10,107 nucleotides of DNA from Patescibacteria group bacterium. GTDB taxonomy: Bacteria > Patescibacteriota > Microgenomatia > UBA1400 > PJMF01. This document shows, in pieces, positions 6,401 to 10,107 of this stretch; position 1 is the stretch's first letter; every line of letters starts with the position of its first letter. The translations under genes were made by a program, and so were the position numbers. The notes under the pieces were generated by a model, which worked only from the letters and a program-made list of their open reading frames with translations, did no database searches and was not told where the DNA came from. The stretch is taken from positions 1-10,107 of the forward strand of contig JAHIVL010000086.1 in NCBI GenBank assembly GCA_018816485.1, given 5' to 3'.

Positions 6401-6629
6401 TACAGGAGAAAAGATTCTTAAAGAAGTCCGAGCTCTTACATCGACATACCAGCGTGAGATCAACTCTACTTCTGTTAATAATATGAAAGAAGCTGTTTTC
6501 ACTGCCAAATCTATTGCCGTAAGCGGGGACATTGTTTTGCTTAGCCCAGCCGCTGCAAGTTTCGGGCGCTTTAAAGATTATCAAGACAGAGGTGATCAAT
6601 TCAAAAAACTTGTCCTCTACTCAAAATAA
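3441..6629 (+). CDS. murL-murD: MurL-MurD fusion: UDP-MurNAc-L-Ala-L-Glu epimerase plus L-Glu-adding ligase
   Basis: A single 1062-residue ORF without a break. Residues 1 to about 540 match MurL, which epimerises the terminal L-Glu of UDP-MurNAc-L-Ala-L-Glu to D-Glu. Marks are the PP-loop-like IPIGGGKDSSVTLEIL (192-207), ISNERSSNEGN (319-329), and the cysteine cluster SCNRG then WCGECSKCLF (401-420). Residues about 575-1062 are a Mur ligase of MurD type: Rossmann LLLGLGREGLSS (582-593), P-loop GVTGTKGKSTT (707-717), EMSSHQL (778-784), ISPEHLDYY (799-807), GKHNILNS (881-888), LPHRLEI (915-921), NDSLSTTP (932-939), and SPAAASFGRFKDYQDRG (1035-1051). Known MurL systems use a partner MurD2 that adds L-Glu; fusion lets one protein ligate then epimerise. 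Oddities: paired micro-repeats at about 160-181, 544-562 and 750-762, and an internal Shine-Dalgarno-like site at the junction. Cytoplasmic peptidoglycan precursor pathway. Confidence 0.9.
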   Translation: MPTFEELRQKHNKFIFENYSWRIVNYSEVSKTKKNFVDAEISNTNLKITFQYKIEPNISFSPTLIIENVSQEMADALGSEKIDSYVFNLGLAEIFSYWKCTTSPIIEIKAGKLNQEQINWWHKLLIKGMGEFFFVNNIKFIDDDFVKIISRNNQNFSESSAVPGENHQVSSNDRTSIDENHRDLSKQTKILIPIGGGKDSSVTLEILSTLAIIPNQNSTEGIDRVTTTNKISVGTFVVNPTQAALDLISARENSDQDNSSSNELNSNNFGKIKVQRTIDSRLLDLNNQGYLNGHVPISAFFAFLSVFSADLFSYSHVAISNERSSNEGNVQFCDQEINHQYSKTYEFEKDFQNYVKKYLPKNAPLYFSFLRPLYELQIAKIFSGNSNITSGMKKYHHSFRSCNRGQKTNSWCGECSKCLFAYVIIHPFLEDEKIHSYFGKNMLDDENLWPIAQELLGFGTKKPLECVGTHEETIIAFYLAIKKYLDKGQKLPALLEKVYQNVIINETDLERRTQAILNSWNEDNSVPNQFSELLKKYKVKEVNCEAREASLGYCEAREASLGISNNRKLENLLHDLESKTILLLGLGREGLSSYKFLRENFPNKKLFLIDEKEVFELGNDWKEIKEKDANIEFSTEIKNLTEIENISQSIESSNKNNKSNKILAIKSPGLSPKNPLILQAKKLKAQFTSSTNIFFELLETLLIKTIGVTGTKGKSTTTSMIYHVLTDCGLKTFFGGNIGIPPLSLWPEIREASLALREISLVRNDSKSTKKPITVILEMSSHQLSDLKFSPSIAVILDISPEHLDYYDSFDEYVQAKSQISRFQTDNDLVIFNDKQKFPTKLANLGNAKQITFNIKKNISNNCIIYQNETIIDIDQLPVIGKHNILNSIPSIIIAKELGCKTRDINRSLKTFKTLPHRLEIVSNSNKILYINDSLSTTPKSCIAAINSFNNSPIILIAGGHNRNLEFDELAKTILESNIKHLILLPDTGEKILKEVRALTSTYQREINSTSVNNMKEAVFTAKSIAVSGDIVLLSPAAASFGRFKDYQDRGDQFKKLVLYSK
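3919..3984 (+). repeat. Degenerate repeat pair in the MurL linker
   Basis: Copies at 3919-3942 and 3959-3984 share CCGCA at the left end and CGA(A/G)AACCACC at the right end, about 40 bp apart. They encode the polar stretch around residues 160-181, just before the PP-loop-like motif. The segment looks richer in G+C than its surroundings and resembles an in-frame insertion. Confidence 0.4.
5058..5067 (+). promoter_or_regulatory. Full-length Shine-Dalgarno sequence inside the fusion, at the MurL/MurD junction
   Basis: AAGGAGGTGA is complementary along all ten bases to the typical 16S rRNA 3' end. It is the strongest RBS-like site in the window, yet lies within codons for K-E-V-N (about 539-543). 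No ATG, GTG or TTG follows in frame at a useful distance. It may be the relic RBS of a once separate murD, a pausing site between domains, or chance. Confidence 0.5.
5068..5125 (+). repeat. Tandem 28-bp perfect repeat in the interdomain linker
   Basis: Two identical 28-bp copies at 5068-5095 and 5098-5125 have a 30-bp period, so the reading frame is kept. They encode two copies of CEAREASLG (residues 544-552 and 554-562). Each copy is clearly richer in G+C than the flanks. They sit exactly between the MurL and MurD domains, a tolerant place for insertion. Confidence 0.9.
5687..5726 (+). repeat. Degenerate repeat pair in a MurD surface loop
   Basis: Copies at 5687-5705 and 5708-5726 match at 14 of 19 bases with a 21-bp period. 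They encode REASLA and REISLV (residues 750-762), the same REASL core as the interdomain repeat but with different codons. The site lies between the NIGIP and EMSSHQL motifs, where MurD proteins usually have only a short connection. Confidence 0.55.
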
Positions 6630-7649
6630 TTACTCTCCATAGCCTAGACTTTTTTTGAATTGATATAAATGCTCAAGCGCTGTTGCGATACCTTCAATTA
6701 CCACGCTCTCTGGATTATCTACAACAGTAACTGGAATTCCTAATTTCTCAACAAAATAATCTTCTATGCTATCGATATTGGCTAAACCACCGGATATGAG
6801 CAAGCCTTTATCAATTACATCCACAGTAAGTTCTGGAGGCATCTTTGACAATAAATTCCTCAACAACTCTTCAGTTTTATTCATTAAATTAACTGTTTCA
6901 GACATCAAGTCTGCAGAGCTTATCATAATTTCCTTTGGACTTTCAGTCTTGCTGTCTTGACCTCCGATCATTTTTTCCCTGGAATTTCTTTTGTTAACTG
7001 AAATAATTTCGCAAATAATTTCTTCTGATGCAGACTTACTAATATTAAGAGAAAAGTTTTCTTTTAAGAAAAATATCAATCGATTTGAAAAATATTCCCC
7101 TCCCAACTCACTTGAAACCAAGGCAATAATACTACCCAAAGAGATCACTACTCCTTCTACTACCCCCTCTCCTAAATGTAAGAAAAAACTCCCAGATGCA
7201 TCTGCTATTGGAACTCCTGCGCCAATACTCGCAGCCAGAGGTTGAGCAATTGTGTAAACTTCCGCAGCACCCAAGTCATAAATTATTTCTGTGATTATTT
7301 CTCGATCAGCTTGTGATGATGAGGCAGGTACACTCACCATAATAATTGGATTTAACATTAAAGTTGATCCTACCCATTTATTCAGTAAAATTTTTAGGTA
7401 AGCTTTTATAGCTCTGTCATCATAAATCTCTCCATTTCTGACTGGATAAATCACTTTTATAGCATCTGAAACTCTTCCCTCCATTTCCAATGCCTCGGCG
7501 CCAACAGCAATAATATTTAGGTTATCAATTGCCATACAAGTAGGTTCTTGAACAACAACTCCTTTGCCTTCAATCCAAATTCGAGTTGTTTTACTTCCTA
7601 AATCTAGACCTATTTTCTTGTTTATTTTAGATAGAAGTGGTATTTTCAT
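6630..7649 (-). CDS. MreB-like actin-family protein with degenerate ATPase motifs
   Basis: MreB forms membrane-associated filaments that guide the elongation machinery of the cell wall. The length, 339 residues, is normal for the family. Recognisable parts: phosphate-1 GLDLGSKTTRIWI (14-26), VQEPTCMAI (33-41), VSVPASSSQADREII (105-119), PLAASIGAGVPI (137-148), ISLGSII (169-175), LGGEYFSNRL (182-191) and the adenosine-loop LLISGGLANIDSIEDYF (283-299). Key residues differ: phosphate-2 DIGGGTTE reads HLGEGVVE (158-165), and the catalytic glutamate region IEEPMAAAIG reads IAQPLAASIG. The segment at about 217-245 looks polar and inserted. It probably binds nucleotide weakly or does not hydrolyse it, and may be a second, regulatory MreB. 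The stop abuts the stop of the convergent MurD gene with no base between. No clear Shine-Dalgarno; AAGAG lies a few bases upstream. Confidence 0.87.
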   Translation of the reverse strand: MKIPLLSKINKKIGLDLGSKTTRIWIEGKGVVVQEPTCMAIDNLNIIAVGAEALEMEGRVSDAIKVIYPVRNGEIYDDRAIKAYLKILLNKWVGSTLMLNPIIMVSVPASSSQADREIITEIIYDLGAAEVYTIAQPLAASIGAGVPIADASGSFFLHLGEGVVEGVVISLGSIIALVSSELGGEYFSNRLIFFLKENFSLNISKSASEEIICEIISVNKRNSREKMIGGQDSKTESPKEIMISSADLMSETVNLMNKTEELLRNLLSKMPPELTVDVIDKGLLISGGLANIDSIEDYFVEKLGIPVTVVDNPESVVIEGIATALEHLYQFKKSLGYGE

Positions 7650-7650
7650 T

Positions 7651-7680
7651 TAGACTCTTTTGTAACTTAGCTATATAATA
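7651..7680. promoter_or_regulatory. Divergent promoter sharing one -10 element
   Basis: On the plus strand TAGACT (7651-7656), a 17-bp spacer and TATAAT (7674-7679) precede the PEGA gene ATG by six bases, a leaderless layout. On the minus strand the same block, CTATATAATA (7671-7680), reads TATTATATAG and can serve as the -10 of the MreB-like gene, starting near 7668. Only 36 bp separate the two start codons. Confidence 0.6.
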
Positions 7681-7685
7681 CAGAT

Positions 7686-9041
7686 ATGATAACCGGGGTC
7701 AACAAACGTTTTATTTATACTACATTATCAGCACTTGCAATCTTGATTGGTACGGCTATAGCTATTCAATATGCTAAAGGAGGCTTTAGAGTCACTCCAG
7801 AAGGCTTCATTCAAGGCACCGGCCTACTAGCGGCAAATTCATTTCCAACCGCAGCAGAAATCTTGATTGATGACAAGTTTATCACAGCTACTGACGATAC
7901 TGTTTATCTCGAACCAGGAAACTATAATATTAAAATTGAGAAAGATGGTTATACCTCTTGGACAAAAAACATTAGAATAGAAAAAGAGCTAGTAGTCCAA
8001 ACAAACGCAACTCTTTTTCCTAAAGCTCCAAGTTTAAACACATTAACTTTCTCAGGAGCAGAAAATCTTTCTCCTTCACCAGATGGACAAAAAATTATTT
8101 TTTATTCAAACTCAAATTCTTCAGACAGAAAAAATGGTTTATATCTTCTAGAACTAGTTAATAATCCACTTTCATTTCAAAAAGAAGCAAAACAAATTAC
8201 CGGTGATTCTCCAGGATTTGATTTAGAAAGTGCTAAATTTATTTGGTCACCAGATAGTAGTGAGGTAATTCTCATATCCGATCATAGAGAAGTGCTACTA
8301 GACATCTCTACAATGAACACCCTAGATACTTTGCAAGATATTTCATACCGAAAAAAACAAATTCTATCTGAATGGGAACAAGAAATGTATCTTAGAGAAA
8401 GAGAATTTTTTGCTAAATTCCCAGCTGAAATTATTTCCATAGCAACAGAAAGTGCAAAAAATATTTATATCTCTCCAGATAAAAAAAGAATGTTTTACAC
8501 CGCTACTGCTGAACTCACGCTACCGGACACACTTACTCCAACTGTACCTGTAACTAGCTCTCAGCCTGAAGAAAGAACTTTGGTAATTGGTGGAATTTAT
8601 GTATACGACAGAGAGGAAGATAAAAACTTTAGAGTGGGAACTGAAAAAACTGCAGAAAGCGTAACGGTGCCATTGGCAAAACAATTATTGGCTCTAGACA
8701 TGTTGGACAAGAACTCACCATTACTCTCTGCCTCTCCTAGTGCATTTACTACCTTACAAGCAACGGAGTCAGCAACAACAGCAAATAAATTTAACATTTA
8801 TCATAGTTCACTATCAGCTCACACATATCAGTGGTTTCCAGATTCAAAACATTTATTATATATTGAAGATAATAATATTAAAATTATGGAATACGACACC
8901 ACAAATCAAACCAATATATACTCAGGTCCATTTATGGGTGAGTTCATCTACCCATGGCCAAATGGAGATAAACTAGTTGTCCTCACAAGCTTCAGTCCAG
9001 ACTCACCAAATAACTTGTACGCCATTGAGTTGAAAAAATAG
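7686..9041 (+). CDS. Membrane-anchored PEGA-domain and beta-propeller protein
   Basis: The protein has 451 residues. Residues 1-8 are short and basic, and 9-29 form one hydrophobic helix (signal anchor), so the rest should lie outside the cytoplasmic membrane. Residues about 47-112 are a PEGA domain: AAEILIDDKFITATDDTVYL, then EPGNYNIKIEKDGYTSW and a closing strand. After it come TolB/WD40-like blade motifs: SPSPDGQKIIFYS (129-141), FIWSPDSSEVILIS (about 185-198), and later IYISPDKKRMFYTA, YQWFPDSKHLLYIE and YPWPNGDKLVVLTS. A Ser/Thr/Pro-rich stretch in the middle looks like a linker. PEGA domains occur in surface-layer and other surface proteins. No enzymatic motif is seen. It is divergent from the MreB-like gene and shares its promoter. 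It may bind wall or surface polymer. Exact role unknown. Confidence 0.85.
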   Translation: MITGVNKRFIYTTLSALAILIGTAIAIQYAKGGFRVTPEGFIQGTGLLAANSFPTAAEILIDDKFITATDDTVYLEPGNYNIKIEKDGYTSWTKNIRIEKELVVQTNATLFPKAPSLNTLTFSGAENLSPSPDGQKIIFYSNSNSSDRKNGLYLLELVNNPLSFQKEAKQITGDSPGFDLESAKFIWSPDSSEVILISDHREVLLDISTMNTLDTLQDISYRKKQILSEWEQEMYLREREFFAKFPAEIISIATESAKNIYISPDKKRMFYTATAELTLPDTLTPTVPVTSSQPEERTLVIGGIYVYDREEDKNFRVGTEKTAESVTVPLAKQLLALDMLDKNSPLLSASPSAFTTLQATESATTANKFNIYHSSLSAHTYQWFPDSKHLLYIEDNNIKIMEYDTTNQTNIYSGPFMGEFIYPWPNGDKLVVLTSFSPDSPNNLYAIELKK

Positions 9042-9063
9042 AAAATTACTTCTCATAATAGTC

Positions 9064-9094
9064 TTGTAGTAAAAATGCTTAAGTTTGATAAAAT
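9064..9094 (+). promoter_or_regulatory. Putative tRNA promoter
   Basis: TTGTAG (9064-9069) and TAAAAT (9089-9094) are separated by 19 bp, and the mature tRNA begins at 9105. The spacing is longer than ideal, so the -35 assignment is weak; the -10 is better supported. Confidence 0.4.
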
Positions 9095-9104
9095 ACTCTT
9101 AGAT

Positions 9105-9176
9105 GCCCCTGTAGTTAAATGGATATAACAAGTGCCTCCTAAGCGCTAGTTCCAAGTTCGATTCTTGGCGGGGGCA
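9105..9176 (+). tRNA. tRNA-Arg (anticodon CCU)
   Basis: A complete cloverleaf of 72 nt can be folded by eye. The acceptor stem is GCCCCTG/CGGGGGC with one T-G pair and discriminator A9176. The D-stem is GTTA/TAAC. The anticodon stem AGTGC/GCGCT encloses loop CTCCTAA with anticodon CCT, reading AGG. The T-stem CCAAG/CTTGG encloses TTCGATT. The 3' CCA is not encoded and must be added by the CCA-adding enzyme. The last 17 bases plus one flanking C recur at 9328-9345. Confidence 0.95.
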
Positions 9177-9177
9177 C

Positions 9178-9216
9178 ATAATATAAAAATGAACTGAAAG
9201 TGCATTTTTATATTAT
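9178..9216 (+). repeat. 14-bp perfect hairpin just after the tRNA
   Basis: ATAATATAAAAATG (9178-9191) is the exact reverse complement of 9203-9216, with an 11-nt loop. It begins two bases after the tRNA. The stem is almost all A-T and no U-run follows, so it is not a standard terminator. It could guide 3' processing, act as a weak terminator, or be one end of a small inserted element. Confidence 0.75.
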
Positions 9217-9234
9217 CTGGCTCTGCAAATAGAA

Positions 9235-9334
9235 AAGAATCTTCGCTGAACACAGTGAAGCTGGTTCCAACGGAGAGTGCAAAGCACCCTCCTAGTGCAT
9301 GTGAGAGAATGAAATGAGCGAATCGTAGATTCTT
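9235..9334 (+). other. Possible structured RNA or element remnant after the tRNA
   Basis: AAGAATC (9235-9241) can pair with GATTCTT (9328-9334) to close about 100 nt. Inside are two hairpins: CTTCGCTG/CAGTGAAG (9241-9248/9253-9260, one G-T pair, sharing base 9241 with the closing stem) and GGAGAGTGC/GCACCCTCC (9272-9280/9284-9292, one mismatch). No ORF of note and no match to an RNA family that I recognise. It could be a small ncRNA, a repeat, or debris of a tRNA-derived duplication. Confidence 0.3.
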
Positions 9335-9345
9335 GGCGGGGGCAC
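9328..9345 (+). repeat. Second copy of the tRNA-Arg 3' end (att-like direct repeat)
   Basis: GATTCTTGGCGGGGGCAC is identical to 9160-9177, which covers the end of the T-loop, the T-stem 3' strand, the acceptor 3' strand and the discriminator. The copies are 168 bp apart. Duplicated tRNA 3' ends are the usual trace of site-specific integration, but no integrase gene lies between them. Confidence 0.7.
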
Positions 9346-9381
9346 CTAAAAACAACATCTCCATTTCTTTCCATCTCCTGC

Positions 9382-9387
9382 TATACT
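9382..9387 (+). promoter_or_regulatory. -10 box of the guanylate-kinase-like gene, leaderless arrangement
   Basis: TATACT ends seven bases before the ATG at 9395, the same geometry as at 3428-3433. No Shine-Dalgarno precedes the ATG and no convincing -35 is visible. Confidence 0.5.
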
Positions 9388-9394
9388 TTATTTT

Positions 9395-10107
9395 ATGGAA
9401 AAAACCAAAAAGAAAAATAGTCAAAGTCTTTTAAAACAACTTTTTCATGATAACCCCAAACTAACTCCCAAAGAACTTTCTCAATTATTTCCTGAGTACA
9501 AAAATTTTCATCCCATAAAAGATAGTTACGGACTTTGGATGCCAACAAAAAAGCTAGACCAACTAATGACCAATTTTGGAAAACACAAAAAAATTATGTT
9601 GTTAATGTCCGGCATTTCAGCAGGCGGAAAAGATGCTGTCAGAAAAAAAATTCAAGAATTAAAACCTGGTTTTTTGTTTAAAGCAGTAACAGCTACTACC
9701 AGAGAAATTAGGAAAAATGAGCAGAACAAAGTAGATTATTACTTTTATAATAAAAACAAGTTCACTCAAGAAACACAAAACGACAAATTTATAGAGCACA
9801 CAAATTTTGGAGGTAAGCTATATGGATCACCCAAACAATCTTTTGATGACGCTTTATTACGATCAGAACCAGTTGTTTGTTCTCATGTAGAAATAAGAGA
9901 TGGCTGGCCGGGAGTAGAAAAATATTTTGCAACAGAATACTCTGGAGAAAAACCCTTTATTCTTAAAGTATTCGTAGTGCCAAAGATGAACTTCTCTGAG
10001 TATGCCAATAAGTGGCTACCAAAAATAAGAAAAAACTATAAGACCAGACTAGAAATCGCAGCATGGGAAATATCGGTCGCAGCAAGCAATGCCGACATTA
10101 TTCTTAC
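9395..10107 (+). CDS. Guanylate-kinase-like P-loop protein, 3' end outside window
   Basis: The frame is open from ATG 9395 to the window end (237 residues seen). Residues 1-65 are a lysine-rich extension absent from ordinary guanylate kinases, with a small helical segment PKLTPKELSQLFPEY (21-35). The kinase domain begins near 66: P-loop SGISAGGKDAV (72-82), GMP-binding-type TTREIRKNEQNKVDYYF (101-117), FGGKLYGSP (138-146) and the closing helix RLEIAAWEISVAA (218-230) followed by a DIIL strand (234-237). The family phosphorylates GMP to GDP. The P-loop has Asp where Ser/Thr normally follows the lysine; GKD is also known in PhnN ribose 1,5-bisphosphokinase, a relative. The GMP-site pattern favours guanylate kinase or a divergent paralogue. 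The start is supported by the -10 box seven bases upstream. Confidence 0.8.
   Translation, partial: MEKTKKKNSQSLLKQLFHDNPKLTPKELSQLFPEYKNFHPIKDSYGLWMPTKKLDQLMTNFGKHKKIMLLMSGISAGGKDAVRKKIQELKPGFLFKAVTATTREIRKNEQNKVDYYFYNKNKFTQETQNDKFIEHTNFGGKLYGSPKQSFDDALLRSEPVVCSHVEIRDGWPGVEKYFATEYSGEKPFILKVFVVPKMNFSEYANKWLPKIRKNYKTRLEIAAWEISVAASNADIIL

Noticed and set aside
9160..9345. Intron splitting the tRNA
   Set aside because: The tRNA at 9105-9176 is complete without the downstream copy, so no splicing is needed.
9146..9424. Minus-strand ORF over the tRNA and downstream region
   Set aside because: It runs antisense through the tRNA and both copies of its 3' end; the twice-repeated peptide in it is only the translated repeat.

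Overview
This is an AT-rich bacterial chromosome segment, by eye about one third GC. It looks like a member of the Candidate Phyla Radiation (Patescibacteria), plausibly Microgenomates-like. The reasons are a MurL epimerase fused to a MurD ligase, a PEGA/beta-propeller membrane protein, several genes with a -10 box placed so close to the ATG that the mRNA should be leaderless, and short insert-like repeats inside coding sequence. TGA is used as a stop (end of the antitoxin gene), so the TGA=Gly code of Gracilibacteria/Absconditabacteria is not in use here. The lineage is inferred from gene features, not from a marker phylogeny.

Layout: (1) 1-930: the 3' end of rplJ (L10), complete rplL (L7/L12) and a strong hairpin terminator. 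(2) 978-1668, minus strand: a type II toxin-antitoxin pair (Phd/YefM-like antitoxin, then a PIN-domain toxin with a 4-bp overlap), with its promoter and a perfect dyad operator. (3) 1757-2124: a dyad upstream of a small excisionase/MerR-type DNA-binding protein. (4) 2111-2986, minus: a WecG/TagA/CpsF glycosyltransferase with an inserted Gly/Ser tract. (5) 2987-3440: a gene-free stretch with two dyads and a promoter. (6) 3441-6629: the 1062-residue MurL-MurD fusion. (7) 6630-7649, minus: an MreB-like actin homologue with degenerate ATPase motifs. (8) 7686-9041: a membrane-anchored PEGA plus beta-propeller protein, divergent from the MreB-like gene across only 36 bp. (9) 9064-9345: tRNA-Arg(CCU), a 14-bp hairpin, and a second copy of the tRNA 3' end 168 bp downstream. 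(10) 9395-end: a guanylate-kinase-like protein, cut by the window edge.

Functionally, 2111-9041 reads as a loose cell-envelope neighbourhood. MurL-MurD would add L-Glu to UDP-MurNAc-L-Ala and epimerise it to D-Glu, which makes a glutamate racemase unnecessary. The MreB-like protein may organise or sense wall synthesis, the PEGA protein would sit outside the membrane, and the WecG-type enzyme would build a surface glycan. The most notable observations are the fusion with an apparent relic ribosome-binding site at its junction, paired micro-repeats inserted at tolerant sites of that protein, the catalytically degenerate MreB, a shared divergent -10 element, leaderless starts, and the duplicated tRNA 3' end.
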